Source: Rhodococcus aetherivorans
GTDB taxonomy: Bacteria; Actinomycetota; Actinomycetes; Mycobacteriales; Mycobacteriaceae
DNA length: 64,000 nucleotides
Assembly: GCF_011058165.1 (NCBI RefSeq)
Contig: NZ_JAALEG010000013.1
Coordinates: 1-64,000, forward strand
Direction of reading: 5' to 3'
A model generated the notes under the pieces. The model was given only the letters and a program-made list of their open reading frames with translations, had not been told where the DNA came from and ran no database searches. The position numbers and the translations under genes are program-made. Within the stretch, counting starts at the first letter, position 1; each line of letters begins with the position of its first letter. Shown here piece by piece: positions 1-13,086 of the stretch.

Positions 1-127
1 CGGGGCCCGGATCGTGCTGCACCTGGCGCTCGAACTGGCCCGCCGCGGCGGCGGTGTCGGGGCCGCGGCCCTGTGCGGCGGCGGCGGCCAGGGCGACGCC
101 CTCATCGTCCGCGTCCCCAAGGCGTAG
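1..127 (+). CDS. Thiolase (acetyl-CoA acetyltransferase), C-terminal fragment
   Basis: Only the last 41 or so codons lie in the window; the rest is upstream. The readable end contains [12 protein letters not shown] followed by the glycine-rich [12 protein letters not shown] segment, the C-terminal thiolase signature with the second catalytic cysteine (CGGGGQG). Thiolases condense two acetyl-CoA or cleave 3-ketoacyl-CoA. In M. tuberculosis the gene in front of the thioredoxin-like Rv1324 is fadA4, which fits this position and the following synteny. Substrate chain length cannot be judged from this fragment. The family call is firm; the specific paralogue is inferred from context. Confidence 0.9.
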   Translation, partial: GARIVLHLALELARRGGGVGAAALCGGGGQGDALIVRVPKA

Positions 128-149
128 ACCGCGTCCAATACTCTCGTCG

Positions 150-176
150 CCGCCCCCGCGCACCGCGTGGGGGCGG
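150..176 (+). terminator. GC-rich hairpin after the thiolase
   Basis: A 12-bp stem (150-161 with 165-176, one G-T wobble) with a 3-nt loop begins 23 bp after the thiolase stop. There is no clear T-run, so it is a terminator-like hairpin rather than a textbook intrinsic terminator. Confidence 0.45.
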
Positions 177-231
177 TGACGTCTCTCACAGCAATGACAG
201 CTCGTCGTAGCCGATCGGCACAATGGTGTGC

Positions 232-594
232 ATGGCGAACTTCTTCGATCTCAGCACCCCGGCCAAGCGGTTCCGCTTCGTCGCCGTCCTCGAGGCCTTC
301 ACCTGGGCCGGCCTGCTCGTCGGCATGGCGTTCAAGTACCTGCCCGAGAACGGCAACGAGATCGGGGTGAAGATCTTCGGCCCGCTGCACGGCGGCGTGT
401 TCGTGGCCTTCGTCCTCGTCGCCCTCCTCACCGCGCGGGCGCTGAAGTGGAACCTGGTCACCACGGGCCTGGCCCTGATCTCGTCCGTCCCGCCGTTCGG
501 CACGATCGTCTTCGAATGGTGGGCTGTGCGCACCGGCCGGCTCGCGGAACTGTCCGCGCAAGCGCGTCCGGTGGACGCGCCCGCACTCGCCTGA
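232..594 (+). CDS. DUF3817 family small integral membrane protein
   Basis: A protein of about 120 residues with three hydrophobic segments and the DUF3817 pattern: an N-terminal FDLSTPAKRFRFVA helix, EAFTWAGLLVGMAFKY, then PLHGGVFVAFVLVALL and a last membrane helix ending near IVFEWW. Family members are three-helix membrane proteins of unknown function, common in actinobacteria. The ATG at 232 (MANFF) matches the usual family N-terminus; an ATG 9 nt upstream at 223 is possible. Neither has a strong ribosome-binding site. A second DUF3817 gene lies at 24432-24818. The inferred location is the cytoplasmic membrane; no role is proposed. Confidence 0.88.
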   Translation: MANFFDLSTPAKRFRFVAVLEAFTWAGLLVGMAFKYLPENGNEIGVKIFGPLHGGVFVAFVLVALLTARALKWNLVTTGLALISSVPPFGTIVFEWWAVRTGRLAELSAQARPVDAPALA

Positions 595-636
595 CCTGCT
601 GTCCCCTGTCGCGCGGAACGTGACAGACTGGACGGC

Positions 637-1581
637 GTGACTCGACCAGGTTCCCGTCCTGCAGCACGTTCCGCCGCGACCGCCGCGGCGATGTCCGGCG
701 CGGTGGATCTCGCGCCCCTCAAGGAGCGGTCTACCGCGCCCCCACCTCCGTCGCAGCCCGGCTCCGGCACCGGCCCCCAGTCCGGTTTCACGCCCGTCGT
801 CGACGTTACCGAGGCCACCTTCGAGGCCGAGGTGCTGCAGCGCTCGATGCAGGTCCCCGTCATCGTGGACCTGTGGGCCACCTGGTGTGGCCCGTGCAAG
901 CAGCTCTCGCCGGTCCTCGAGAAGCTGGCCCACGAGGGCGGCGGCAGCTGGGTCCTCGCGAAGGTCGACGTGGACGCCAACCCGCGGATCGCGCAGGCGT
1001 TCGGTGTGCAGTCCGTGCCGACCGTCGTCGCGATCGCCGCCGGGCAGCCCCTCGCCGACTTCCAGGGCGTGCAGCCCGAACCGCAGCTTCGGCAATGGCT
1101 CGCCGCCATCCAGGACGCGGTCGCCGGAAAGCTGTCCGGCCCGCCCGGCGCCGAGCCCGTCGAGGAGCAGGAGGATCCGCGGTTCGTCGCCGCCGAGCAG
1201 GCCCTCGAGGCAGGGGACCTGGCCGGTGCCGAGGCGGCGTACGAGCTGATCCTGAACTCCGAGCCCGCCAATGCCGACGCTCTGGCCGCGCTGCGGCAGG
1301 TCCGGTTCCTCGCCCGCGCTCAGTCGGTGCCCGAGGACGCGATCGCCGCGGCCGACGCCGCCCCGGCCGACCTCGAGGCGCAGCTCGTCGCGGCCGACGC
1401 CGAACTGTTCGCCCAGCAGCCCGAGGCCGCCTTCACCCGGCTGATCGGGTTCGTCGCCCGCAGCGCCGGCGACGAGAGGAACGCCGCCCGCACGCGGCTG
1501 CTGGAGCTGTTCGAGCTGTTCGATCCCGCCGAGCCGTTCGTCGTCACCGCGCGCCGCAAGCTGGCGTCGGCGCTGTACTGA
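637..1581 (+). CDS. Thioredoxin-domain/TPR-like protein (YbbN/CnoX-type)
   Basis: 314 residues. After a low-complexity Ala/Pro-rich head (about 1-50) comes a thioredoxin fold with an intact active site WCGPC at 83-87 and the cis-proline motif SVPT near 126-129. From about 165 an all-alpha, Ala/Glu-rich region resembles the TPR repeats of the YbbN/CnoX co-chaperone family ([20 protein letters not shown]). Family members combine thiol chemistry with holding unfolded proteins, but many lack reductase activity, so function is inferred from domains. It corresponds in position to M. tuberculosis Rv1324. The start is GTG 637; there is no N-terminal signal peptide, so a cytosolic location is likely. 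Confidence 0.9.
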   Translation: MTRPGSRPAARSAATAAAMSGAVDLAPLKERSTAPPPPSQPGSGTGPQSGFTPVVDVTEATFEAEVLQRSMQVPVIVDLWATWCGPCKQLSPVLEKLAHEGGGSWVLAKVDVDANPRIAQAFGVQSVPTVVAIAAGQPLADFQGVQPEPQLRQWLAAIQDAVAGKLSGPPGAEPVEEQEDPRFVAAEQALEAGDLAGAEAAYELILNSEPANADALAALRQVRFLARAQSVPEDAIAAADAAPADLEAQLVAADAELFAQQPEAAFTRLIGFVARSAGDERNAARTRLLELFELFDPAEPFVVTARRKLASALY

Positions 1582-1636
1582 TCGGTTCCCGACCCGCGGT
1601 GGCGGTCCGGCTTCCCGGGCCGCCACCGCGCGTCGG

Positions 1637-3076
1637 TCAGTGGTAGCGGCCCGAGCAGGCGGCCTCGCCGCCGAGAACCCCGGTGCGGAACGCGTCCACC
1701 CGGGAGAATCCGCTCGGCACGGTGTTGCCGTTGACGTCGCTGGCGGCGAGGCCGTCGGTCAGCAGGCCGGAGACCGCCTCGTCCAGATCGCCCGGCGACA
1801 ACCACACCATGTCCTCGGCCGGCTGGGCGCCGGTGCTGTCGGGGCTCAGTTCCGCGCTGATCACGCCGGCGAGGCAGGCAGCCCGCAGCGCCGTCTGGGG
1901 GTCGACAAGCGACTGGCCGGCCGCGTTCTGCACGGCCAGGGCGTACCGGGAGGCGAGCAGCACGTAGGCGGCGTAGTCGCCCCGTACGTCGGTCGTGATC
2001 CCCCCGGCGCCGGTCTGCAACGGGGTACCGCGGTCCGCCAGCTCGTCGACGTCCACCCCGATGGTGTTGGTGGCGGGACAGTACGACACCGGCGACGTGG
2101 CCTTCGCGTCCGGACAGCCGAGGTCGGCGCCGGACAGGTCGAGCTCCGGTTGCTCCGGCAGATCGAACACCCGGCGGAACGAGGCCATCAGCGCCTCCAC
2201 CGACTCCTCGGTCACGGGAAGTTCGCCGTCGTCGGAACTGTCGAAGAACTGCGGCAGATCGGCGCGCCGGGACTCGATCTCGGCGGCGTCGATGCGGGTG
2301 CACGATCCCGCACCGTCGGTGAAGCCGATCTGGAACGCGGTGACCCGCTCGAATGCCGACCCGTGGATCGCGTCCGGGTCGTTGGGGTCGCTGTCGCGGA
2401 AGGAGACCATCGACGCCAGCACCGAGTTCAGCCCGTCCGAGGTGTTCAACCGGAAGTGATCCGAGTTGCCGGCGGCGACGTGCCGCATGAAGGCGCCTGC
2501 GAAGCAGTCCGCCTGCTGCTCGAACACGATTCCCGGATCGTCCTCGGCGACCGTCCCGGCCTTGAACTGGACGGCGTGCCCGTACTCGTGGGCGAGCACC
2601 GTCACGGCCGCCATCGGGCCGAACGTCTCGATGAGCTGCGGCATCAGGTAGGTGCGGTCCCACCCGATGACGTCGTCGCGGTTGCAGTACGCGGCGTTGA
2701 TGAACTCGAAGGTGGATTCGCCGCAGAACTTCGGGCCGCGCTCGTCGGGATCCCACGAGGCGATCGTGCCGACGGGCTCGAACGCGCCCCGGGCGATGCG
2801 CGGGAACTCCTCGTTCCAGTAGGCCTCGATGTCGGCGACCGCGTTGCCGGCGAGGACGTCGACGTCCCCGCCGTCCGAGTTCTCGATCGTCACCTGCGCG
2901 TCCGGGGCGGCGGGCCGCGGGCCGCTCGGGCCCGAGGACACCGGCAGGCCCGCCACCGAGAACGGGTTGTCGTAGATGGAGACGGCGGTGCCCTCGATGC
3001 GAGCGGCACATCCGGCGAGCACCATCACGGCCAGCGCCGGTACCGCGAGGCGGAACGGCAGCCGCGTCCGAGTCAC
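1637..3076 (-). CDS. Exported neutral zinc metallopeptidase (lipoprotein)
   Basis: 479 residues. The N-terminus is a lipoprotein signal with lipobox LAGC (Cys23), so the protein should be anchored on the outer face of the membrane. The zinc site is clear: HEYGH at 163-167 with a downstream EQQAD (186-190) giving the third ligand, the pattern of the putative neutral zinc metallopeptidase family (YpfJ-like). The GTG start is supported by an AGGAG about 8 nt upstream. The gene converges on the thioredoxin-like gene and starts about 30 bp beyond the glgB stop on the same strand. The substrate is unknown. Confidence 0.88.
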   Translation of the reverse strand: MTRTRLPFRLAVPALAVMVLAGCAARIEGTAVSIYDNPFSVAGLPVSSGPSGPRPAAPDAQVTIENSDGGDVDVLAGNAVADIEAYWNEEFPRIARGAFEPVGTIASWDPDERGPKFCGESTFEFINAAYCNRDDVIGWDRTYLMPQLIETFGPMAAVTVLAHEYGHAVQFKAGTVAEDDPGIVFEQQADCFAGAFMRHVAAGNSDHFRLNTSDGLNSVLASMVSFRDSDPNDPDAIHGSAFERVTAFQIGFTDGAGSCTRIDAAEIESRRADLPQFFDSSDDGELPVTEESVEALMASFRRVFDLPEQPELDLSGADLGCPDAKATSPVSYCPATNTIGVDVDELADRGTPLQTGAGGITTDVRGDYAAYVLLASRYALAVQNAAGQSLVDPQTALRAACLAGVISAELSPDSTGAQPAEDMVWLSPGDLDEAVSGLLTDGLAASDVNGNTVPSGFSRVDAFRTGVLGGEAACSGRYH

Positions 3077-3107
3077 CTGTTCTTCTCCTGTCGTCCGAGG
3101 ACGGCGG

Positions 3108-7345
<4,238 letters not shown>

Positions 7346-7650
7346 GCTCGCTCCGTTCCGTCTGTCATGCCGGCTCCGTTTCCCTCGCACGGACTGCTGA
7401 CGAGCCTTCGGATGCGGCCCGTCCCCAACCGTAGTGGAGGTACGCACCGCCGTCCCCTCATGCGACGCGCAATGTCGTCGACGCCCCGCAATAGCTGTTA
7501 CCCGGGGTCGACGCGACGGAACGAGCGAGCCCCGCGGCGCCGTGTGCCGCGGGGCTCGCGCGTCCGCTCGCGGGAACGTGGCCCGGCCGCCGGACGGCCG
7601 CCGCATTTGCCGGTCTTCCCGGCCGGCCGAATGTCGGTAGTCTTCCCGGG
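7346..7650. promoter_or_regulatory. Divergent glgE/glgP intergenic region with a 14-bp perfect hairpin
   Basis: This 305-bp gap must hold the promoters for glgE (leftward) and glgP (rightward). It contains a perfect 14-bp inverted repeat, 7525-7538 with 7546-7559, around a 7-nt loop, with no T-run on either side. No gene ends here, so a normal terminator role is unexpected; it could lie in the glgP leader or be an operator. No clear sigma-70 -10/-35 pair was recognised. Confidence 0.5.
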
Positions 7651-10230
7651 GTGAGAGCCTTGCGTCGGTTCACCGTACGAGCCCACCTTCCCCAGCGGCT
7701 GGCCGGACTGGGCCCGCTCGCCGTCAACCTGCGCTGGTCGTGGCACACGCCCACGCAGGACCTGTTCGCCTCGATCGACTCCGCGCTGTGGCGTCGCGTC
7801 GAGCACGACCCGGTGCGGATGCTCGGCGAGGTGCCGCCGGCCCGTCTCGACGCGCTCGCCGCCGACGAGGAGTTCCTCGCGCGGCTCGACGCCGAGTCGG
7901 CCGACCTCGACGACTACCTCGCGAGGCCGCGCTGGTACCAGCACCAGCAGCAGGAGGGCACCGGGCTGCCGTCCGGCATCGCCTACTTCTCCATGGAGTT
8001 CGGCGTTTCCGAGGTTCTGCCGAACTACTCCGGCGGACTCGGCATCCTGGCCGGCGACCACCTCAAGGCGGCCTCGGACCTCGGCCTGCCGCTCATCGGT
8101 GTCGGCCTGCTCTACCGCTCCGGCTACTTCCGTCAGTCCCTGACCGCCGACGGATGGCAGAGCGAGCACTACCCGAACTACGACCCGCAGGGCCTGCCGC
8201 TGCGGCTGCTGACCGAGGCCGACGGCACCCCTGCGCTGATCCAGGTCGCCATGCCCGGCAATCGCACCCTCACCGCCCGGGTGTGGATCGCCCAGGTGGG
8301 CCGCGTCCCGTTGCTGCTGCTCGACTCGGACATCGCCGAGAACGACGAGGAACTGCGCGGGGTCACCGACCGCCTCTACGGCGGCGACCAGGACCATCGC
8401 ATCAAGCAGGAGATCCTGGCCGGGGTCGGCGGGGTGCGCGCCGTCCGCGCCTACACCCGGATCGCGGGACTGCGCGATCCCGAGGTGTTCCACATGAACG
8501 AGGGACACGCCGGGTTCCTGGGCGCCGAACGCATCCGCGAACTGGTCACGGGCGCCGGTCTGGACTTCGACGAGGCGCTCGCCGCCGTGCGCGCCGGCAC
8601 CGTCTTCACCACCCACACCCCGGTTCCCGCGGGCATCGACCGGTTCCCGGCGGAACTCGTCCGGCACTACTTCTCCGGACCGAACGGCGAGAACGAGTCG
8701 GCGCTGCTGCCCGGCCTGGGGGTGGACCGCGTCCTTTCCCTCGGCCGGGAATCGGACCCCCGTGTGTTCAACATGGCCCACCTGGGTCTGCGGCTCGGCC
8801 AGCGCAGCAACGGCGTGTCGAAGCTGCACGGCCGGGTCAGCCGCGAGATGTTCGTGGGCCTGTGGCCCGGCTTCGACGCCGGCGAGGTGCCGATCGGGTC
8901 GGTCACCAACGGCGTGCACGCCCATACCTGGGCCGCCCGCGAGTGGCTCGAGTTCGCCAACCGTCTCGCCGGTCCCGACCGGGTCGAGGAGGCCCAGGGC
9001 TGGGAACTGCTGCAGACGGTCGAACCGCGCGAGCTGTGGGCCACCCGCAACACGTTGCGTGCGCAGCTGGTGGAGGAGATCCGTCGGCGGCTGCGCCGGT
9101 CCTGGCTCCAGCGCGGCGCCACCGAGGCCGAACTCGGCTGGGTGGACGGGGTCTTCGATCCGCACGTGCTCACCGTCGGCTTCGCCCGCCGGGTGCCGAC
9201 CTACAAGCGGCTCACCCTGATGCTGCGCGACCCGGAACGACTGCGGGCCCTGCTGCTCGACGAGGAGCGCCCCGTGCAGCTGGTCGTCGCCGGCAAGAGC
9301 CACCCGGCCGACGACGGCGGCAAGGCACTGATCCAGCAGGTGGTGCGGTTCGCCGATGCCGCCGACGTGCGGCACCGCATCGTTTTCCTGCCGGACTACG
9401 ACATGTCCATGGCCCGGTACCTCTACTGGGGCTGCGACGTGTGGCTGAACAACCCGCTGCGCCCGCTCGAGGCGTGCGGCACCTCCGGGATGAAGTCGGC
9501 CCTCAACGGCGGGCTCAACCTCTCCATCCGCGACGGCTGGTGGGACGAGATGTACGACGGCGAGAACGGCTGGGCCATCCCCACCGCCGACGGTGTGATC
9601 GACGAACACCGCCGCGACGACCTCGAGGCCAGCGCCCTGTACGAGCTGCTCGAGCGCTCGGTCCTGCCGCGGTTCTACGACCGGGACGGCAGCGGTGTGC
9701 CCACCCGCTGGATCGAGATGGTGCGGCACACGCTCCAGAACCTCGGTCCGAAGGTGCTCGCCTCCCGCATGGTCCGGGACTACACCGTGCAGTACTACGC
9801 GCCGGCGGCCGCGGCCGCGCGCGAGGCGGTCGCCGACGGGTTCGCCGGAGCGCGCGAGCTCGCCCACTACCGGCGTCGCGTCGAGGCGGCATGGCCGGCC
9901 GTGCGGGTGGCCCAGGTCGACAGCGCCGGACTGCCGGACATCCCGGAGATCGGCTCCAAACTGGCCCTGACCGCCCACGTGTACCTCGACGGTCTCCGGG
10001 TGACCGACGTGGTCGTTCAGGCCGTCGTCGGCCGGGTCGGGGTCGACGACACCCTGTCCGACGTGGTGACGGTGCCGATGCGGCACACCGGCACGAACCC
10101 GCTGGGCGAGGTCTTCGAGGTCGAGGTCGCGCTGCCGATGGCCGGGTCGGTCGGCTACACGGTGCGGGTGCTGCCGCACCACGAGCTGCTCGCGTCGGAC
10201 GCCGAACTCGGCAAGGTCGTGCTCGCCTAG
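7651..10230 (+). CDS. glgP: Alpha-glucan (maltodextrin/glycogen) phosphorylase
   Basis: 859 residues. It releases glucose 1-phosphate from alpha-1,4-glucans with pyridoxal phosphate. N-terminal [13 protein letters not shown] and [20 protein letters not shown] are typical of the bacterial/archaeal short phosphorylase group; the PLP lysine motif [15 protein letters not shown] is at about 607-620. C-terminal DUF3417-like sequence is at the other end of the fold. The GTG start has no nearby alternative. Divergent from glgE-glgB, so synthesis and breakdown of glucan are encoded side by side, as for Rv1328. Confidence 0.95.
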   Translation: MRALRRFTVRAHLPQRLAGLGPLAVNLRWSWHTPTQDLFASIDSALWRRVEHDPVRMLGEVPPARLDALAADEEFLARLDAESADLDDYLARPRWYQHQQQEGTGLPSGIAYFSMEFGVSEVLPNYSGGLGILAGDHLKAASDLGLPLIGVGLLYRSGYFRQSLTADGWQSEHYPNYDPQGLPLRLLTEADGTPALIQVAMPGNRTLTARVWIAQVGRVPLLLLDSDIAENDEELRGVTDRLYGGDQDHRIKQEILAGVGGVRAVRAYTRIAGLRDPEVFHMNEGHAGFLGAERIRELVTGAGLDFDEALAAVRAGTVFTTHTPVPAGIDRFPAELVRHYFSGPNGENESALLPGLGVDRVLSLGRESDPRVFNMAHLGLRLGQRSNGVSKLHGRVSREMFVGLWPGFDAGEVPIGSVTNGVHAHTWAAREWLEFANRLAGPDRVEEAQGWELLQTVEPRELWATRNTLRAQLVEEIRRRLRRSWLQRGATEAELGWVDGVFDPHVLTVGFARRVPTYKRLTLMLRDPERLRALLLDEERPVQLVVAGKSHPADDGGKALIQQVVRFADAADVRHRIVFLPDYDMSMARYLYWGCDVWLNNPLRPLEACGTSGMKSALNGGLNLSIRDGWWDEMYDGENGWAIPTADGVIDEHRRDDLEASALYELLERSVLPRFYDRDGSGVPTRWIEMVRHTLQNLGPKVLASRMVRDYTVQYYAPAAAAAREAVADGFAGARELAHYRRRVEAAWPAVRVAQVDSAGLPDIPEIGSKLALTAHVYLDGLRVTDVVVQAVVGRVGVDDTLSDVVTVPMRHTGTNPLGEVFEVEVALPMAGSVGYTVRVLPHHELLASDAELGKVVLA

Positions 10231-10806
10231 CTAGCTCTCCGCGCCGGGCCCGCGGCCGCTCGCGTCGAGCAGGACGCGCGCGGCGTCGCGGGCCTGCCGC
10301 GCGACGGCGGGAGAACCGGAGATCGCCGCCGTCGCCATCGCCCCGTTGGCCAGGATCGCCAGCTGGTCGCCCAGTGCCGGGGGGCTGCCCGCGTCCGCCA
10401 CGAGTCCGCGCAGGTAGCGCCGGAACGCGTCCTTGTGCGTGCGGGCGATCTCGGCGACGTCACCGGAGATTCCGCCGAGTTCGCCGAACGTGTTGATGAA
10501 GGTGCAGCCGCGGAAGTCGCTGCAGGCGAACCATTCCTCGAGAAAGTCGAACACCGCGAGAACCCGCTCGCGCGGATCGGTGCGGGCATCGACATACCGG
10601 CGCAGATCCGTCAGCACGGTGTGATCGCGCCGGGTCAGAACGGCCTCCACGAGCCGGTCCTTGGCGGGGTAGAGCTGATAGAGCCGCTTGAGCGACACCC
10701 CGGAGCGGGCCCGGATCGTGTCCATTCCGACGGCCTGGATGCCGTGCTCGTTGAACAGTTCCTCGGCGGCGTCGAGCAGCCGGGTCTGCGCGGTGTCCGC
10801 GTCCAT
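10231..10806 (-). CDS. TetR/AcrR family transcriptional regulator
   Basis: 191 residues. The N-terminal TetR helix-turn-helix is clear: LLDAAEELFNEHGIQAVGMDTIRARSGVS then KRLYQLYPAKDRLVEAVL. The C-terminal half resembles TetR_C domains of hydrolase-linked regulators (CTFINTFGELG). The ATG at 10806 has a strong GGGAGG upstream; an earlier in-frame start would place the operator in the coding sequence. It is divergent from an alpha/beta hydrolase, with two copies of GAGAAC-N4-GTTCTC between them. It is therefore inferred to repress itself and the hydrolase; the ligand is unknown. Confidence 0.92.
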   Translation of the reverse strand: MDADTAQTRLLDAAEELFNEHGIQAVGMDTIRARSGVSLKRLYQLYPAKDRLVEAVLTRRDHTVLTDLRRYVDARTDPRERVLAVFDFLEEWFACSDFRGCTFINTFGELGGISGDVAEIARTHKDAFRRYLRGLVADAGSPPALGDQLAILANGAMATAAISGSPAVARQARDAARVLLDASGRGPGAES

Positions 10807-10827
10807 CGGGCCCCTCCCTCTTGCATC

Positions 10828-10843
10828 GAGAACCATCGTTCTC
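10828..10843. promoter_or_regulatory. TetR operator half 1 (GAGAAC-N4-GTTCTC)
   Basis: A perfect inverted repeat GAGAAC/GTTCTC with spacer CATC, 22 bp upstream of the TetR start. The same 6-bp arms and spacing recur at 10861-10880. Confidence 0.75.
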
Positions 10844-10860
10844 TACGCTACACCACGTAC

Positions 10861-10880
10861 CGGAGAACGCTCGTTCTCCG
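10861..10880. promoter_or_regulatory. TetR operator half 2 (CGGAGAAC-N4-GTTCTCCG)
   Basis: An extended version of the same operator with 8-bp arms and spacer GCTC, 19 bp upstream of the hydrolase ATG. The two centres are 35 bp apart, about 3.3 helical turns, so dimers would sit on roughly similar faces of the DNA. Confidence 0.78.
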
Positions 10881-10899
10881 ACCGATCCGAGGAGGACTC

Positions 10900-11784
10900 A
10901 TGTCCGCTTCCGTTGTCCGCCACCGCACCGAGACCATCGACGGGCTCGACGTTTCCTACCGCGAGGCCGGGGACCCGGGTGCGCCGGCTCTCGTTCTGCT
11001 GCACGGCTTCCCGTCCAGCTCGCACATGTTCCGCCACCTGCTCGGCGAGCTCGCCGACCAGTACCACCTCGTCGCCCCCGACCACATCGGCTTCGGGCGA
11101 TCGGCGATGCCCGCCGTCGACGAGTTCGACTACAGCTTCGACCGTCTCGCGCAGATCACCGATGCGCTGCTCGACCGGATCGGGCTGACGCGCTTCGCCC
11201 TCTACCTCCACGACTACGGCGCCCCGATCGGCCTGCGGATCGCGGCCGGGAACCCCGAGCGCGTCACCGCGCTGATCACCCAGAGCGGCAACGCCTACCG
11301 CGAAGGGTTCACCCCGTTCTGGGAGGTCCTCTTCGCCCACGCACAGGACCGCGCCGCCCACGAATCCACCGTCCGTGCCCTCCTCGAGCCCGAGGCGACC
11401 CGGTGGCAGTACGTCCACGGTGTCCCCGAGGACCGGCTCGACCGGATCGCCCCGGAAGCCTGGCTGCTCGACCAACTGGGCCTCGATCGGCCCGGCAACA
11501 AGGAGATCCAGCTCCAGTTGTTCTGGGACTACCAGTTCAACCTCGACGCGTACCCGGCATTCCAGGAGTACTTCCGCGCCTGGCGGCCGCCGACCCTGGT
11601 GGCGTGGGGCCGCGGCGACGAGATCTTCGGTCCCGCCGGTGCGGAAGCATTCGCCCGCGACCTCCCCGACGCGGAGATTCACCTGCTCGACGCAGGCCAC
11701 TTCGCCCTCGAGACCCACGGGCCGGAGATCGCGGACCTCGTCCGTGGATTCCTGGGCCGCACTCTGAACCCGGCCGCACTCTGA
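10900..11784 (+). CDS. Alpha/beta hydrolase, epoxide hydrolase/haloalkane dehalogenase-like
   Basis: 294 residues. The fold is shown by LVLLHGFPSSSHMFR (about 31-45), the nucleophile elbow LHDYGAP with Asp105 instead of serine, and a C-terminal histidine in DAGHFALETH. An aspartate nucleophile points to an epoxide hydrolase or haloalkane dehalogenase-like mechanism rather than an esterase. The ATG at 10900 has GAGGAGG spaced about 5 nt upstream. It is divergent from the TetR gene and has a GAGAAC-type operator in its promoter, so it is probably induced by its substrate, which is unknown. The downstream HPP protein gene is only 39 bp away and may be co-transcribed. Confidence 0.88.
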   Translation: MSASVVRHRTETIDGLDVSYREAGDPGAPALVLLHGFPSSSHMFRHLLGELADQYHLVAPDHIGFGRSAMPAVDEFDYSFDRLAQITDALLDRIGLTRFALYLHDYGAPIGLRIAAGNPERVTALITQSGNAYREGFTPFWEVLFAHAQDRAAHESTVRALLEPEATRWQYVHGVPEDRLDRIAPEAWLLDQLGLDRPGNKEIQLQLFWDYQFNLDAYPAFQEYFRAWRPPTLVAWGRGDEIFGPAGAEAFARDLPDAEIHLLDAGHFALETHGPEIADLVRGFLGRTLNPAAL

Positions 11785-11823
11785 GCCCGGCCGCACACTC
11801 CGAGACCGAAGGAGAGTAATCGG

Positions 11824-12330
11824 ATGCCACCGCTTCTCGGTGATGCACCGGACGGGTCCCGCCGTGCCCTGGCCGCCGCCCTCGCCCCGGGGGCCGTCGC
11901 GCTCGGCGCGGCCGGCGCGCTCGCCGCCCTCGAGAACCTCGCCCACTGGGCGGTGTTCGGGTTGCCGTACGTCGCGTCCGCAGCCCTCATCGCCCTCGCA
12001 CCCGGCACCCCGGCCGCCCGGCCCGGAGCGATCGTGCGGGCCTACCCTGCGGCCGCGGCCGCGGCGCTCGTCGTCGCGGCCGTCGCCGGTCCGTCGCAGG
12101 CCGGCGCCGCCGTCGCAGCGGGACTTGCGGTCGTCGCCATGGCGCTGCTGCGGGCGCCGCATGTGCCCGCCGCGGTGTGTGCCGGGGCGATCGGGCTCAC
12201 GGACCCGGGGATCGGCTACGTGGGAACCACGCTGGTGCCGGCGCTCCTCGTCGTCCTCGGCGTCGCGACCGTCGCCGGGCGGGTGCTGCCCGGATTCGTC
12301 TATCCGGCGCGGGTCGCCCGTGCCGGCTGA
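11824..12330 (+). CDS. HPP-family-like integral membrane protein
   Basis: 168 residues, very rich in Ala/Val/Leu, with about four to five membrane segments (GAVALGAAGALAAL, VASAALIALAP, ALVVAAVAGP, AAVAAGLAVVAMALL, VPALLVVLGVATVAG). The segment TPAARPGAIVRAYP resembles the conserved stretch of HPP proteins, where this family has RPRNVxGGHL-like sequence. HPP members are small membrane proteins, some linked to nitrite transport in cyanobacteria, but most are uncharacterised. The ATG at 11824 has AAGGAGAG upstream. It is likely transcribed with the preceding hydrolase. The family call is moderate and function is not assigned. Confidence 0.65.
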   Translation: MPPLLGDAPDGSRRALAAALAPGAVALGAAGALAALENLAHWAVFGLPYVASAALIALAPGTPAARPGAIVRAYPAAAAAALVVAAVAGPSQAGAAVAAGLAVVAMALLRAPHVPAAVCAGAIGLTDPGIGYVGTTLVPALLVVLGVATVAGRVLPGFVYPARVARAG

Positions 12331-12372
12331 CCGGGACGGTCGCCCGTCGCTGTGCGCACGCCCTCGCTTCGA

Positions 12373-12399
12373 GGTATAGGACCGCGGGGCGGTGGGTAT
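12373..12399 (+). promoter_or_regulatory. Candidate SigF/SigB-type stress promoter
   Basis: GGTAT at 12373-12377, 16 nt, then GGGTAT at 12394-12399. This is close to the actinobacterial general-stress sigma pattern (GGTTT-N15-17-GGGTA). It lies 48 bp upstream of an anti-sigma-type ATPase gene. Confidence 0.45.
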
Positions 12400-12446
12400 A
12401 CACCCGATGCGTCCGACCGAGGACGCATCGGAAATCGAGGAGGAGG

Positions 12447-12911
12447 ATGCACTCGCGACACGCCTCTCAGGCGTTCACATCGACCGGGTTGTTCTACCGC
12501 GGGGTCCGCGCCGAGCCGAGCCAGGTGACGATGCTCCGGCAGGCCCTGGACCGGTGGCTGGACCGCCTCCACCTCGAGGTCGAACTCGGGCAGGATGTGC
12601 TGCTGGCCAGCTACGAAGCGCTGGCCAATGCCGTCGAGCACGCGTATCCCGACGGGTACGGGGATCGTGTCGGCGCGGTCGACCTGGAGGCCGTCTATCG
12701 ACCGGGGGAACGTTCCGTCGAAGTGATCGTCACCGATCACGGCCGCTGGCGCACCCCGGAGGATCCGTCCGGCGACAGCTGCCGTGGCCACGGGCTCGCG
12801 CTGATCCGGACCCTGACGTCCCACACGGATGTCGTCACCGTCCCCGACGGCACCTCGGTCTCGATGAAGTGGGACGTCTCGACCTCGCCCGCGCTCGTCG
12901 CGGCGCCGTGA
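12447..12911 (+). CDS. Anti-sigma-factor-type histidine kinase-like ATPase (RsbW/SpoIIAB family)
   Basis: 154 residues. It is a single GHKL ATPase domain: the N-box is in ASYEALANAVEHAYPDG, the acidic VTDHGRW segment follows, and the GRGHGL-like box is CRGHGLALIRTL. Such small stand-alone domains act as anti-sigma factors or anti-anti-sigma kinases in general stress control. No sigma factor or antagonist gene is next to it, so the partner is unknown. The ATG at 12447 has AGGAGG with only a 3-nt spacer, which is unusually short; no better start was seen. The stop codon lies in the first copy of the following 25-bp tandem repeat. Confidence 0.85.
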   Translation: MHSRHASQAFTSTGLFYRGVRAEPSQVTMLRQALDRWLDRLHLEVELGQDVLLASYEALANAVEHAYPDGYGDRVGAVDLEAVYRPGERSVEVIVTDHGRWRTPEDPSGDSCRGHGLALIRTLTSHTDVVTVPDGTSVSMKWDVSTSPALVAAP

Positions 12912-13023
12912 CCCGGTAGTGACGCATCAGCCGTGAACCGGCAGTGACACATCAGCCGTGACCCGGCAGTGACACATCAGCCGTGACCCGGCAGTGACAC
13001 ATCAGCCGTGACCCGGCAGTGAC
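12908..13023. repeat. 25-bp tandem repeat, four and two-thirds copies
   Basis: Units start at 12908, 12933, 12958 and 12983, with a partial fifth at 13008-13023. Each begins GTGACCCGGCAGTG and ends ACACATCAGCC. Units 3 and 4 are identical; units 1 and 2 have one or two changes. There is no spacer, so this is a tandem array and not CRISPR. It runs straight into two inverted repeats. Confidence 0.95.
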
Positions 13024-13080
13024 GGACCACCGGCTTCCGGAAGCGCCCCCCTGCGGCGCTGTCCGGAAGCCGGTGGTCCG
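13023..13080. repeat. Long inverted repeat with 19-bp arms
   Basis: Arms 13023-13041 and 13062-13080 are perfect complements around a 20-nt loop. The sequence GACCACCG of the left arm recurs in the next hairpin. It follows the tandem repeat directly and can form a very stable RNA hairpin on either strand, so it may end transcription of the ATPase gene or of the small leftward ORFs. Confidence 0.85.
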
Positions 13081-13086
13081 GTCGGA

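Noticed and set aside
12908..13023. Possible CRISPR array
   Set aside because: The 25-bp units are directly joined with no unique spacers, and no cas genes are present.
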